A DNA stretch of 64,000 nucleotides from UBA4722 sp044221135 (GCA_044221135.1 JBGAPT010000003.1:37422-101421), one strand, 5' to 3'. Shown: positions 26,458 to 36,432, numbered from the stretch's first letter. Notes: generated by a model not told the origin, from the letters alone. Numbers and translations: made by a program.

Positions 26458-28290
26458 TTAACTCGATTTTGATGATCTTTTTCTTTCATGTTCTTTCAAG
26501 AATTTTTTTCGTACTCTAATCGATAAGGGTGTGATTTCTACTAGCTCATCATCTTCGATAAATTCTAATGCTTGTTCTAAAGACATCAAAATAGGTGGAA
26601 TCAAAAGAATATTTTCATCAGAACCCGCAGCACGCATATTCGTGAGCTGTTTTGCTTTGGTAGCATTCACAACAAGATCATTATCACGCGTATGAACACC
26701 AATAATCATGCCTTCGTAGACTTCTGTTTGTGGAGAAATCAACATACGGCCACGTTCTTGCAAATTCCATAAAGCATAAGCTAAAGCAACGCCTGCTTGA
26801 TTGGAGATGAGAACACCATTGAGTCTGTGTGGAATTTCGCCTTTGACGGCAGGCCCGTAATGACTAAACACATGATGCATAATCCCTGTGCCTGATGTCA
26901 TGGTTAAGAAATCCGTATGAAAACCAATTAATGCACGTGAAGGAACAATAAAATCTAGACGTACACGCCCTTTATCATCTTGCATCATGTGTTTTAACTC
27001 GCCTTTTCGAGAGCCAAGTTGTTCCATGACTGCGCCTTGATGTGTGGTTTCTACATCGATCGTGAGTGCTTCAAAAGGCTCATGCATTTCGCCGTCGACT
27101 ATTTTGGTAATCACTTCAGGACGAGAGACTGCAAGTTCATAGCCTTCGCGTCGCATGTTTTCAATCAAGATTGACAGATGTAATTCGCCGCGGCCCGATA
27201 CTTTAAATTTATCTGGATCAGTCGTATCTTCAACACGCAATGCCACATTATGTAAAAGCTCTTTATCTAAACGTTCGCGAATTTTTCTACTCGTAACAAA
27301 TTTTCCTTCGCGACCCGCAAAGGGCGATGTATTCACTTGAAATGTCATGCTCACAGTCGGTTCATCCACAGAAAGCGCAGGCAATGCTTCTACACATAAT
27401 GGATCACACAACGTGTCAGAAATTTTTAGTTCATCGATGCCGGTGATTGCAACGATATTACCAGCGGATGCCATAGGCACTTCAGTGCGCTCAAGTCCTA
27501 AATATTCTAGTACTTGCAAAATACGACCTTGGCGAACTTTGTTTTCTCGATCAATGACGCTGACAGCCATATTTGTTTTTACTTGTCCGCGTCGAATGCG
27601 GCCTACGCCAATCATCCCTACATAGCTTGAGTAATCCAAGGTACTGATTTGCATTTGAAAAGGGCCATCGAGATCAACGGGTGGTGGCGGTACATTTTTA
27701 ACGATTGTTTCAAACAATAGATCCATATTTTCTGCTTTATCATGAGGGTCCATGACGGCATATCCTAATAAAGCTGAGGTATAAATAATAGGGAAATCGA
27801 GTTGTTTATCTGTCGCACCCAGATTATCAAATAAATCGAATACTTGATCGACTACCCAGTCTGGACGTGCGCCGGGACGGTCAATTTTATTAACTACAAC
27901 AATAGGATTTAATCCTTGCGCGAATGCTTTTTGTGTCACAAAACGGGTTTGTGGCATGGGCCCATCCACAGCGTCAACCAGCAATAATACAGAATCTACC
28001 ATCGATAAAATGCGCTCTACTTCGCCACCAAAATCAGCGTGTCCAGGGGTGTCAACGATGTTAATGCGATATTCTTGGTGAGTGCGATGATCTAGCCAGA
28101 CGAGGGCGGTATTTTTCGCCAAAATAGTGATACCTCGTTCACGTTCGAGGTCATTGCTGTCCATCACGCGTTCTGTATTGTTGGTTTTTTTGGAGAGACT
28201 CGCCGTTTGTTGTAATAACTTGTCCACCAACGTGGTTTTTCCATGATCGACATGCGCGATGATTGCAATATTTCGTAATTCTTCTGACAC
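26458..28290 (-). CDS. typA: Ribosome-associated GTPase TypA/BipA
   Basis: A 610-aa translational GTPase that aids 50S assembly and stress adaptation. It has G1 AHVDHGKTT, the switch RGITI, G3 DTPGH and G4 NKID, followed by domains II, III and V and the BipA-specific C-terminal domain. Length matches E. coli BipA. It is convergent with yheT and divergent from xthA. Confidence 0.96.
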   Translation of the reverse strand: MSEELRNIAIIAHVDHGKTTLVDKLLQQTASLSKKTNNTERVMDSNDLERERGITILAKNTALVWLDHRTHQEYRINIVDTPGHADFGGEVERILSMVDSVLLLVDAVDGPMPQTRFVTQKAFAQGLNPIVVVNKIDRPGARPDWVVDQVFDLFDNLGATDKQLDFPIIYTSALLGYAVMDPHDKAENMDLLFETIVKNVPPPPVDLDGPFQMQISTLDYSSYVGMIGVGRIRRGQVKTNMAVSVIDRENKVRQGRILQVLEYLGLERTEVPMASAGNIVAITGIDELKISDTLCDPLCVEALPALSVDEPTVSMTFQVNTSPFAGREGKFVTSRKIRERLDKELLHNVALRVEDTTDPDKFKVSGRGELHLSILIENMRREGYELAVSRPEVITKIVDGEMHEPFEALTIDVETTHQGAVMEQLGSRKGELKHMMQDDKGRVRLDFIVPSRALIGFHTDFLTMTSGTGIMHHVFSHYGPAVKGEIPHRLNGVLISNQAGVALAYALWNLQERGRMLISPQTEVYEGMIIGVHTRDNDLVVNATKAKQLTNMRAAGSDENILLIPPILMSLEQALEFIEDDELVEITPLSIRVRKKFLKEHERKRSSKSS

Positions 28291-28428
28291 GATTATCCAC
28301 CTATTTTTGCTGTGTTGTTAAAAAAGCGTTCCATCTTAACCTAAACAAAGCGTTTTAGCCAATTGTCAGTCGTTTTATGACATAAAAAAATGGATACGAT
28401 GCAATTCAATGAGCTAGAATGTCTGACC

Positions 28429-28570
28429 TAATCGTGCCCGCGTGCGTCTTTTCTTAGCTGTTACCAAAAGCCTTAGATATCTCTTTAGAAAGACGCTTGC
28501 AATTGATAATTGATTAAAAACTCAGAGAAAAGACGCGCGCGGGCACGGGCACGCTCCACGGGCACGATTA
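28429..28570 (-). repeat. Palindromic repeat family R2, copy b (142 bp, inverted relative to copy a)
   Basis: Perfect 12-bp ends TAATCGTGCCCG and CGGGCACGATTA. Read on the minus strand it aligns with the copy at 19601, sharing the terminal arms, TCTGAGTTTTTAA, ATCAATT, CTAAGGCTTT and CTAAGAAAAGACGC. It fills most of the 327-bp typA-xthA gap. No open frame is present. The symmetrical ends suggest a non-autonomous mobile element. Confidence 0.82.
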
Positions 28571-28617
28571 TTAAGGCTTGCTGAAAACGTTGAATAGTTT
28601 ATAAAAGGACAAGATCA

Positions 28618-29391
28618 ATGCCATTTAAAATAGCTACGTGGAATGTGAACTCTCTTAGAGTGCGGCTGCCTCAAGTATTGGAGTGGCTAGAGACAGCTCA
28701 GCCGGATGTGCTAGCCCTGCAAGAAACTAAATTACCGGATGCTGATTTCCCTGTGGCTGCAATCAACCAGGCAGGTTATAAAGTAGTCTATAGTGGGCAG
28801 CGCACCTACAATGGGGTAGCGATTATGAGTCGTTTAACCTCTTCTAACATTATCACCGACATTCCGGGTTTAGAAGATCCACAGCGCCGAGTGTTGGGCG
28901 TCACATTGGGTGATTTGCGTATTATTAATCTGTATGTTCCTAATGGCGAAAGCGTGACTTCAGAAAAATATCTTTATAAATTAGGTTGGTTACATCAATT
29001 ACACCAGCTGCTGGCTCAAGAGTTAAAAGCACATTCAAAATTGATTGTGCTTGGAGACTTCAATATTGCTCCCGAAGATCAAGACGTTTACGATCCTAAA
29101 GAATGGGCTGGCCAGGTGCTTTTTAGTGATAAAGAGCGCGCAGCGCTAAGCGAGTTATGTAGGCTGGGTCTGACAGACTGTTTTAGACTCCACTCTCAAC
29201 CTGAGAAGAGCTTTAGTTGGTGGGATTACCGGATGAACTCTTTTAAGCGCAATAGAGGCTTGCGAATTGACCATATTCTAGCCAGTCTGAAGCTCAGTCT
29301 CCAGTGTACGCGCTGCTATATAGACAAATCCCCTCGATCTGCAGAGCGCCCGTCCGATCATGCTCCCGTGGTTGCTGAGTTTTCGGCTTGA
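28618..29391 (+). CDS. xthA: Exodeoxyribonuclease III
   Basis: A 257-aa EEP-fold AP endonuclease/3' exonuclease of base excision repair. Signatures are IATWNVNSLRVR, LQETK (metal Glu), LGDFNIAPEDQDV and the C-terminal RIDHILAS and SDHAPVVAEF (catalytic Asp-His). Length is normal. An AAAAGGA ribosome site precedes the ATG. Confidence 0.95.
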   Translation: MPFKIATWNVNSLRVRLPQVLEWLETAQPDVLALQETKLPDADFPVAAINQAGYKVVYSGQRTYNGVAIMSRLTSSNIITDIPGLEDPQRRVLGVTLGDLRIINLYVPNGESVTSEKYLYKLGWLHQLHQLLAQELKAHSKLIVLGDFNIAPEDQDVYDPKEWAGQVLFSDKERAALSELCRLGLTDCFRLHSQPEKSFSWWDYRMNSFKRNRGLRIDHILASLKLSLQCTRCYIDKSPRSAERPSDHAPVVAEFSA

Positions 29392-29441
29392 TTCATTGTG
29401 CGCTCTCAGCTATGATTACCAGCCTAATTTGAAATACACCA

Positions 29442-29486
29442 TAGAGTCTGTTGACAATTTGCTAGGCGAATTGTCAACAGACTCTA
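29442..29486. repeat. Palindromic repeat family R1, deleted copy (45 bp)
   Basis: Only the outer arms of R1 remain: GAGTCTGTTGACAATT and its complement around GCTAGGCG, flanked by TA on both sides. The internal stems of the 146-bp copies are gone. The arms carry a matching G-to-A/C-to-T change on both sides, so the hairpin stays perfectly paired. Confidence 0.8.
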
Positions 29487-29526
29487 GATAAAGACACGAT
29501 TGAGTGAAAGAGGTCATTAAAAGATT

Positions 29527-29784
29527 ATGAAACAAGATATCCATCCAGAATATAAAGAAGTTAAAGTGACTTGCAGCTGTGGCAATACTTTCCATACACG
29601 CTCAACCAGCAGCAGAGAAACATTATTGATTGAAGTGTGCTCCAAGTGCCACCCGTTTTATACAGGCAAGCAAAAGATTGTGGATACGGCTGGTCGAGTC
29701 GATCGTTTTCAACAAAAATATGCACGTAAAGGTGTAAAAACTGCTAAAGCAGGGTCTACAGAAGAGCATGATAAAGCGAAATAG
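29527..29784 (+). CDS. rpmE: 50S ribosomal protein L31
   Basis: An 85-aa zinc-type L31. The Cys residues of the C+ form are visible (CSCG near residue 16 and CSKCHPF near 37). The N-terminus MKQDIHPEYKEVKV is typical, and the C-terminus has a basic extension. A strong rho-independent terminator follows 65 bp after the stop. Confidence 0.95.
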   Translation: MKQDIHPEYKEVKVTCSCGNTFHTRSTSSRETLLIEVCSKCHPFYTGKQKIVDTAGRVDRFQQKYARKGVKTAKAGSTEEHDKAK

Positions 29785-29848
29785 TTGGCTTAAGTCGGAA
29801 GTGCGACGAAAAAGGAATTACTCTGTGTTAATAAAGTAGAATTATTTT

Positions 29849-29886
29849 AAAAAAGCGCCATTTTACAAATTGGCGCTTTTTTTTTA
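29849..29886 (+). terminator. Rho-independent terminator after rpmE
   Basis: AAAAGCGCCA-TTTTACAAAT-TGGCGCTTTT forms a tight stem, flanked by A-run and T-run, so it can work in both directions. It lies between rpmE and the malic enzyme gene. Confidence 0.9.
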
Positions 29887-29920
29887 GGGTTATTAAAAAA
29901 GCAAAAAAACAGTAGGGGTC

Positions 29921-31165
29921 ATGATGAAAGATCCAATTAAAGCGGCGCTGGATTATCACAGCTTTCCTGTGGCGGGGAAAATAGGCGTTGTTCCAATCAA
30001 AGCAACGGTTACTCAAGAAGATTTATCTTTGTGTTATACACCTGGTGTGGCTGCACCTGTGGAAAAAATTGCAAATGATCCAGGTACTGCTTATCACTAT
30101 ACCAGTAAAGGTAATTTAGTGGGTGTGATTACGAATGGAACGGCCATATTAGGATTGGGTAATCTAGGTGCGTTGGCCAGCAAGCCAGTCATGGAAGGCA
30201 AAGGTGTTCTATTTAAAATTCTTGCTGATATTGACGTGTTTGATATTGAAGTGGACTGCGATGACGTCCAGGGTTTTGTTGATACAGTGATTCGTATTGC
30301 GCCTACCTTTGGCGGCATTAACCTAGAAGATATCAAAGCACCTGAATGTTTTATTATTGAAGAAGCTTTACGCAGACAATTAAAAATTCCTGTATTTCAT
30401 GATGATCAACATGGCACTGCTATTGTAGTGGCTGCAGGTTTATTAAATGCGCTGGATTTACAAAACAAAGATTTACGTGAAGCGCGGATTGTATTTGCAG
30501 GTGCTGGTGCGGCAGGTGTGGCAACAGCAAAATTATTAATAGAGTTAGGAGCGCAACCTGAAAATGTATTAATGGTGGATCGTGTAGGCGTCATTCACCA
30601 TGAGCGTAGAGATTTAAACGAATATAAGCAAGCTTTCGCTATCAGAACAACAAAGCGTTCACTGGTTGATGCCTTGGTTGATGCGGATGTTTTTATTGGT
30701 GTCTCAGGTCCTGATGTTATGACGCCTGATATGTTAAAAAGCATGGCGAAAAACCCAGTTATTTTTGCTTTATCAAATCCTGTACCTGAAATTATGCCAA
30801 CTGTGGCACGTCAAATACGCAATGATTTAATCATCGCAACAGGACGCAGTGATTTTCCTAATCAAGTTAATAATGCATTGTGTTTTCCTTATATTTTTCG
30901 GGGTGCGTTAGATGTGCGTGCTTTCTGCATTAATGAAACTATGAAATTAGCAGCAGTTCATGCGCTTAAAACATTGGCGCGCGAACCTGTGCCCAAGGAA
31001 ATGCTGATCGCATATAAACATACACAGCTTGAATTTGGTGCCGAGTATATTTTACCAATGCTATTGGATAAACGGTTAAAATCACATGTAGCAGAAGCCG
31101 TTGCTAAAGCAGCCATTGTTTCAGGCGCTGCACAAGTGGAGTTAGCAACGATTAGTCACGATTAG
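29921..31165 (+). CDS. NAD(P)-dependent malic enzyme, short form
   Basis: A 414-aa enzyme that decarboxylates malate to pyruvate. It shows LCYTPGVAAPVEKI, the catalytic Lys region (GVLFKILADID), the metal ligands in IEVDCDDVQ and FHDDQHGTA, and the Rossmann motif FAGAGAAGVATAKLL. The C-terminal phosphotransacetylase-like domain of MaeB (759 aa) is absent, so this is the short form. Cofactor preference cannot be read from the sequence. Confidence 0.9.
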   Translation: MMKDPIKAALDYHSFPVAGKIGVVPIKATVTQEDLSLCYTPGVAAPVEKIANDPGTAYHYTSKGNLVGVITNGTAILGLGNLGALASKPVMEGKGVLFKILADIDVFDIEVDCDDVQGFVDTVIRIAPTFGGINLEDIKAPECFIIEEALRRQLKIPVFHDDQHGTAIVVAAGLLNALDLQNKDLREARIVFAGAGAAGVATAKLLIELGAQPENVLMVDRVGVIHHERRDLNEYKQAFAIRTTKRSLVDALVDADVFIGVSGPDVMTPDMLKSMAKNPVIFALSNPVPEIMPTVARQIRNDLIIATGRSDFPNQVNNALCFPYIFRGALDVRAFCINETMKLAAVHALKTLAREPVPKEMLIAYKHTQLEFGAEYILPMLLDKRLKSHVAEAVAKAAIVSGAAQVELATISHD

Positions 31166-31254
31166 ATGCTATAAAGCTCATGATAAGTAGATGAGAGAAG
31201 GAGATGGATGCGGGTGATTGGGAGCTTCTAAACAACTAAAAGTAGGACCCTAAG

Positions 31255-32547
31255 ATGACAAATAACCGTGCAAGATTACATGCTTTAACCCCTTGGATCA
31301 TTTGTTCTTTAGGTGCGCTTTATTATTGTTATGAATATTTTCTGCGTATTTCTCCTAGTGTCATGATTCCTGAGTTGATGAAAGCGTATCATTTAACAGG
31401 TGCGCAAGTAGGAAGTCTTTCTGCGTTTTATTATCATGCTTATGTTCCCATGCAAATTATGGTAGGGCTCTTGATGGATCGTTATGGCCCGCGGCGTTTG
31501 CTTGCAATCGCTTGTCTTTGTTCTGTGTTAGGGACTTATTTATTTGCGGGCAGCCATAATGTCGCTATCGCTGAATTAGGACGGTTTTTGGTAGGTTTTG
31601 GTGCTGCATTTGCTTTTGTGGGCGCTTTGAAATTAGCGACAATTTGGTTGCCGCCTAATCGTTTCGCCTTAATTTCTGGCGTGATTACGAGCTTAGGCAT
31701 GATCGGTGCGATGGCCGGTGATATTTTGTTGCGTAGTTTGGTAGATATACTTGGTTGGAAAGAAACAACGTATGCATCGGCGGGTGTAGGAATCATTCTT
31801 GCTATTGCGATCTGGACTATTGTGCGTGATGTCAATCCTTCTCCCACCCATCCACATTATCATGTGCAACGCATTTATTTTCACGATTTGCTGCGTGGTT
31901 TATGGGGTGCATTACGAAATCCACAGATTTGGTTTAATGGGATAGTAGGATTTTTATTATATCTTTCTCTTTCTGCTTTCGCTGAATTATGGGGTATTCC
32001 GTATCTTGAGCAAGCGCGTGGTCTATCAAGAATACATGCGGCTGATGCGAATGCAATGATTTTCTTAGGCTGGGCGATTGGCGGTCCTTGTTGGGGTTTG
32101 TTTTCTGATTTTATCAGACGTCGTTGTTTTCCTCTTCTCATTGCATCCATTGCTACATTGATTGTGATTTGTGCCATTTTGTATTTCCCACATATTTCCC
32201 TTGGTTCAATGTCGCTCTTGTTATTTCTATTTGGCTTTTTATCAAGCGTGCAGATTTTAGTATTTGCTGTTTGCCGTGAAGTCACTCATTTTAGAATTGC
32301 TGGTACCGCTATTGCTTTGACTAACATGCTAGTTATGTTTGGCGGAAATTTATTTCAACCCGTGATCGGTAAGCTGTTAGATATGGGCTGGTCTGGTGCG
32401 ATGGTTGATGGTACTCGCATTTATTCAGTGTTGAATTATCAGGCTGCATTGAGTGTGATTCCTATCGGTATCCTGGTTGCGATCATTTTGATATATTTTG
32501 TGCGAGAGACCCATGCAGAAATTCCGATGGATGGGAGAGAGCATTGA
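31255..32547 (+). CDS. MFS transporter (12 TM)
   Basis: A 430-aa major facilitator with 12 predicted membrane helices and the loop 2-3 motif LLMDRYGPRRLL. Similar transporters are abundant in Legionellales, but the substrate cannot be assigned. The ribosome site is poor. The stop at 32547 is followed by a short R2 fragment. Confidence 0.8.
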   Translation: MTNNRARLHALTPWIICSLGALYYCYEYFLRISPSVMIPELMKAYHLTGAQVGSLSAFYYHAYVPMQIMVGLLMDRYGPRRLLAIACLCSVLGTYLFAGSHNVAIAELGRFLVGFGAAFAFVGALKLATIWLPPNRFALISGVITSLGMIGAMAGDILLRSLVDILGWKETTYASAGVGIILAIAIWTIVRDVNPSPTHPHYHVQRIYFHDLLRGLWGALRNPQIWFNGIVGFLLYLSLSAFAELWGIPYLEQARGLSRIHAADANAMIFLGWAIGGPCWGLFSDFIRRRCFPLLIASIATLIVICAILYFPHISLGSMSLLLFLFGFLSSVQILVFAVCREVTHFRIAGTAIALTNMLVMFGGNLFQPVIGKLLDMGWSGAMVDGTRIYSVLNYQAALSVIPIGILVAIILIYFVRETHAEIPMDGREH

Positions 32548-32577
32548 TTTCTTCTATTTTAGCGCTTTAATTGTGGT

Positions 32578-32612
32578 TATGCCCGCGTGCGTCCCTCTCT
32601 TTTTTGAGAGAG
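32578..32612. repeat. R2 repeat fragment with small hairpin
   Basis: TTATGCCCGCGTGCGTC repeats the end and arm of the R2 family and is followed by a small CTCTC-TTTTTT-GAGAG hairpin. It lies between the convergent MFS gene and a secreted protein and may function as a weak terminator. Confidence 0.5.
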
Positions 32613-32642
32613 ATGTGCGTTAAGTTAAAAAATAAAAAGGCG

Positions 32643-32984
32643 CTAGTAATAATGTTTATAGGAAACATGATGGCGATGATAACGATAGTAATCTAAGCCA
32701 TTGTCTGGAATCCAGACAGCTTGTGTAGAAACAAGGTTGCGTTCACAAATGCGTTGGCCTGAGTAGAGCATACCATTTATATAAACAGGACGTTCAATGT
32801 AACATCTCTTGTGTTCTCGCGGCATATAAACTGGGCGCATCATAACAGGTGCATACGTTTCTTGTGCGATAGGTTGAGGAAATCCAACAAAGAATGAAAT
32901 GCCACCCGCTAAACTAGCAGTGCTTGCTGTTAAAGCGACTAAACTACTTAGTGCTATTCCTAATTTTATGTAAAATTTCGACAT
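32643..32984 (-). CDS. Secreted hypothetical protein, Tyr/His-rich (113 aa)
   Basis: Family not recognised. A signal peptide (LGIALSSLVALTASTASLAGG) is followed by a short mature chain with two Cys (RCYIERP and RICERN) and a C-terminus rich in Tyr and His (YYRYHRHHVSYKHYY). It is likely periplasmic or outer-membrane associated. Confidence 0.6.
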   Translation of the reverse strand: MSKFYIKLGIALSSLVALTASTASLAGGISFFVGFPQPIAQETYAPVMMRPVYMPREHKRCYIERPVYINGMLYSGQRICERNLVSTQAVWIPDNGLDYYRYHRHHVSYKHYY

Positions 32985-33197
32985 TTCTTTACCCCATCAG
33001 TTAGTGACCGAAATGAGCGCTAACAATAGCATAATGAACATCGCTTGTCCAATGAATAGAGGAGTTCTGTCTGCTGGGTTTTGTAGAGTGAGCAAGGGTG
33101 TTTTCAGGTTATGTTAATCAAAGTAGTTAATAAATTCACTTTAAAAAAGATTTAGGTAATACTATTGAGTGAGTATTTATTTTAAAGGAATGAAATC

Positions 33198-33368
33198 ATG
33201 TTGAATTGGGTCTTTCTTTTTTTAGTCGTGGCAATTGTTGCGGGTCTGTTAGGCTTTACGGGTATTGCAGTACAAGCGGCGAGTATTGCGAAAATTCTAT
33301 TCTTTATTTTCTTGGTGCTCTTTGTATTCTCACTTGTTATGCATATTTCTAGGAAAAATCGTAAATAA
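33198..33368 (+). CDS. DUF1328-type small membrane protein (YtjA-like, 56 aa)
   Basis: A 56-codon gene with an AAAGGAA ribosome site. The product has two hydrophobic helices and the GFTGIAVQAASIAKILFFIF-type core of the DUF1328/YtjA family. The role is unknown; the family is often stress related. The next small membrane protein gene starts 18 bp later, suggesting a two-gene unit. Confidence 0.85.
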   Translation: MLNWVFLFLVVAIVAGLLGFTGIAVQAASIAKILFFIFLVLFVFSLVMHISRKNRK

Positions 33369-33386
33369 CAAATAAGGATCTGCTCT

Positions 33387-33608
33387 ATGAAATCTATTAT
33401 AAGTATTGTAGGTATTTTTTTAATTCTGGCGGGTATTATCGCATTCGCTTATCAAGGTTTCACTTATACTAAACAAGAAAAAGTTGCTCAAATAGGAGAT
33501 CTTAAAATTACCGCAGATACTGAAAAGACTATCCATTTTCCACCTATATTAGGTGGTTTGGCGCTTGCAGCAGGTCTTATTTTAGTGGTGATTGGTAGGA
33601 AGAAGTGA
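33387..33608 (+). CDS. Small two-helix membrane protein (73 aa)
   Basis: An N-terminal helix (IISIVGIFLILAGIIAFAY) and a C-terminal helix (ILGGLALAAGLILVVIG) flank a short polar loop ending in a Lys/Arg tail (GRKK). Similar proteins often accompany DUF1328 genes. A TAAGGA ribosome site lies before the ATG. The function is unknown. Confidence 0.7.
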   Translation: MKSIISIVGIFLILAGIIAFAYQGFTYTKQEKVAQIGDLKITADTEKTIHFPPILGGLALAAGLILVVIGRKK

Positions 33609-33666
33609 GAGCCTAAAAATCAGTGCGATTATCAAGACCACGCTGATTGTATGCGCAAACAATTCT

Positions 33667-35178
33667 TTATTGAAATAATTTAATTTGGTATAAAAAATCT
33701 TTTAGTTTTTTAGCATTTTGATCGGAACCTATATAAGAGATATAACCATCAGGTCTGATTAAATAGAGGGTATTTTCTTCTAATCCAGCGGATTGGGTTT
33801 GTTTGTTCCAGGGGAATACATGAAGAGGAATATTCAGGCCATCTATATTATCTTTAAATTCTGAAGTTATTTCACCATAAATGTGTATTTGCCAATTCAG
33901 TGACTGCAGTGATGAGAAATTATCTGTCGTTTTGTAAGGAACCCAGGGTAATCGATCGCCGCCGTAAATTTTTCTTGCATGACCTGTACTCAGTGGGCTT
34001 TGGCGATATTTTAAATTAATTTGTGATGTGATTTTGAAAAAATAACGCCTGACTGTTGCCCATCGAAATAGCAGGGGTAAGATGAATGGGAAAAATACAC
34101 CGCGCCAAAGTTTTCCTAACAATCCACTGTTTGTCATGATTTGAAAAAGTTTGTCAGTGGTAGAGACGAGTTGATTAGCAAATGGTATGCGTTCTATTTC
34201 GTAACTATCTAACAAAGCAGAAGAAGCGCGATTTTGGATAACAGAAGCCAGTTTCCAGGCTAAATTAATCGCATCACCTATACCTGTATTCATTCCCTGA
34301 GCACCTGCTGGGCTGTGTATGTGCGCAGCATCACCTACTAAAAAAACGCGTTCTTTTCTAAACTGTTGCGCAACACGATGATGTACATGGTAAGTAGAAA
34401 ACCAGTTGAGTGCTTTTATTTTTAGTAATGTGTTTCGCAAAATAGATGGCATGACATCATCAAAAGTGATTTTTTCTTTAGTTTCTTTATCGGGTGGGAC
34501 AATGCCAATAAGACGAAAGGACCCACTGCTTCGTACAGGAAGAGCTAAGCAAAGATCTTCTTGGCTGACGCATACCTGAAGATTATCGTTTTCAGAGTCA
34601 CTCGTGGCAATAACGTCTGCAACATAAAAAATTTGCGAATAAGTTCCTCCTGGGAATTTAATTTTAAGCGTATCGCGTACAGTGCTGTGTGCGCCATCGC
34701 AACCGCATAAATAAGCTATTTGAAGGGTTTCTAAGCCTTGCTCAGTTTTCAATAGGGCTTGCACATGGTCGGAAGTTTGAGTAAAGTTCACAAGTTCTGT
34801 ATTTCGCTCTACGGTAATGCCAGCCTGATGCAAATGTTCAATCAGAATTTTTTCATGATCGTCTTGAGGGAAAAACAATAAAAAAGGAAAGGGGCTAAGA
34901 CCTTTACCCATCTCTCTCAATGAAAGTGAAAAAGTTTTTCGTCCATTTTTTCGAATATTGAGTGCATTGGCTTTAATTCCTTTTTCCACGATCTCTTGAG
35001 CGAGCCCAATTTGCTGATAAAGTTCCAGCGTATGCGCCTGAACACCAATCGCGCGGGATTCTTTGCCAGCTTCCGTATTTTTATCAATAATACGCACAGT
35101 AACACCGAGGCGAGTTAACCAGAGTGCTAGAACTAATCCTGTTGGGCCCGCGCCGACAATGAGAATAGATGTTGTCAT
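33667..35178 (-). CDS. FAD-dependent aromatic-type monooxygenase
   Basis: A roughly 503-aa group A flavin monooxygenase of the PheA/TfdB/MhpA type. FAD motif ILIVGAGPTGLVLALWL at the N-terminus, the CGCDGAHSTVRD region (DG motif) near residue 160 and the second FAD site GDAAHIHSPAGAQGMNTG identify it. A C-terminal thioredoxin-like domain is also visible. The ATG at 35178 is preferred to the GTG three codons upstream. The substrate is unknown, and no catabolic genes are adjacent. Confidence 0.82.
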   Translation of the reverse strand: MTTSILIVGAGPTGLVLALWLTRLGVTVRIIDKNTEAGKESRAIGVQAHTLELYQQIGLAQEIVEKGIKANALNIRKNGRKTFSLSLREMGKGLSPFPFLLFFPQDDHEKILIEHLHQAGITVERNTELVNFTQTSDHVQALLKTEQGLETLQIAYLCGCDGAHSTVRDTLKIKFPGGTYSQIFYVADVIATSDSENDNLQVCVSQEDLCLALPVRSSGSFRLIGIVPPDKETKEKITFDDVMPSILRNTLLKIKALNWFSTYHVHHRVAQQFRKERVFLVGDAAHIHSPAGAQGMNTGIGDAINLAWKLASVIQNRASSALLDSYEIERIPFANQLVSTTDKLFQIMTNSGLLGKLWRGVFFPFILPLLFRWATVRRYFFKITSQINLKYRQSPLSTGHARKIYGGDRLPWVPYKTTDNFSSLQSLNWQIHIYGEITSEFKDNIDGLNIPLHVFPWNKQTQSAGLEENTLYLIRPDGYISYIGSDQNAKKLKDFLYQIKLFQ

Positions 35179-35341
35179 AAGCGGCACAGTAATGAAAGAC
35201 GGATAAAATAGTTCATGTCTGTTTTCTCTTCGTCCTGGGAGAAAATAAAAAATTTAGCTGCGCAATTTTCTTGAATTTATTATAGCGGGTTTAAGAGTTC
35301 TTGTGAATCATAAAAAATTTGACTTTACATACGCATCATTA

Positions 35342-35386
35342 CTCTCTGATAGGTATTCTATTATGAATGAATTACCTATCAGAGAG
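35342..35386 (-). terminator. 14-bp stem hairpin after the secreted protein gene
   Basis: CTCTCTGATAGGTA and its exact complement are separated by 17 bases. It lies 13 bp past the stop of the minus-strand secreted protein. No T-run follows, so a terminator or mRNA-stabilising role is only likely. Confidence 0.5.
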
Positions 35387-35398
35387 GAAATAAGTGAG

Positions 35399-35797
35399 TT
35401 AATGAATGTCGCAGTGTGGATTTGCATCTGTACCCGAAAAAGTGACCTGTAATAGCCAGTGATATGCAATCATTGAATAATCGATTTTGCAAGTGGCTCC
35501 TTTGTATGAAATAGTATAATATTCTGAAGTATCTTTGGATGAAAATATGTATGTATCACCATCTGTCGGTTGATTGTTTTCATCTCGAGCACCACGGGTT
35601 AACAAGTCATAATCCCCCGTCCATATTGAATAAATATTATTATCAATATGATAGTTAATAGGGTGATTTATCATATTGATGACATCAACTCTTACTTGAT
35701 GGTCGTCTGTCTCTTGAGCGAGAGCAGGAGATGCAAATGCCAACAAAGTACTGGAAATTAATGCTGTAATGGTTACTAACGCAGCTGTTTTTTTCAT
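35399..35797 (-). CDS. Secreted hypothetical protein (132 aa)
   Basis: Family not recognised. The ATG at 35797 has a GGAGG ribosome site; an earlier in-frame start does not. A signal peptide (ALVTITALISSTLLAFASPALAQ, cleaved after ALA) precedes a mature domain with Cys near residues 98 and 130 that could pair. It probably acts in the periplasm or is exported. Confidence 0.65.
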   Translation of the reverse strand: MKKTAALVTITALISSTLLAFASPALAQETDDHQVRVDVINMINHPINYHIDNNIYSIWTGDYDLLTRGARDENNQPTDGDTYIFSSKDTSEYYTISYKGATCKIDYSMIAYHWLLQVTFSGTDANPHCDIH

Positions 35798-36027
35798 GAT
35801 TGAATCCTCCAATAAATTTCAAATAGAGTGAAAATATAAATGTGATTAGCATTTAATAAATGAAGGATGCTGCTTTTCAGGAGATATGTAAAATTGATTA
35901 ATTTTATAATATCCATTTATTTTATGAATATATCTATTTAAATCATCTTCGAGAATTATTCAGCTTACTGTTAAGTCAATACAACTGTGGCTGCCATGCA
36001 ATAATCATTTTATATCTTGGAGCTAAT

Positions 36028-36432
36028 ATGAGTTTTAATATCTTAGTTATGAATATAGCAATCCTGTTATCACTGATAGCGCAAAGTGCTTATTCAGAAT
36101 CACCACTTTACTTCTTGTGTGCATCTGATGAAGATGGTTGTTTTGAAGGTCAAGAACAATATTGTGCATGCATACCTATTAATACCGAACACAAAAATCA
36201 ACCGTATTGTTTGGATTCAGATGAAATGGCTTGTAAGCGATTATCCGAAAGAGCTAAGTGCGATATCAATATGATCACGTTTCCCAATCAAGAAAGCTGT
36301 ATTGCCACTCTATTTCAAAGTGAGTCTTATCCACCTTGCAAAATAGTCACTCAATCATTTTGCAATTCACATCCTGTTTATATGTGCAATGAAAATGGTG
36401 ATTTCAATAGCTGTATAAAGACAGAGAATTAA
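36028..36432 (+). CDS. Cys-rich secreted hypothetical protein (134 aa)
   Basis: Family not recognised. A signal peptide (ILVMNIAILLSLIAQSAYS) is followed by about 110 residues with at least 13 cysteines (for example FLCASDEDGC, YCACIP, YCLDSDEMACK, CKIVTQSFC, YMCNENGDFNSC). The spacing suggests a disulphide-stabilised exported domain. It stands alone with AT-rich flanks. Confidence 0.6.
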   Translation: MSFNILVMNIAILLSLIAQSAYSESPLYFLCASDEDGCFEGQEQYCACIPINTEHKNQPYCLDSDEMACKRLSERAKCDINMITFPNQESCIATLFQSESYPPCKIVTQSFCNSHPVYMCNENGDFNSCIKTEN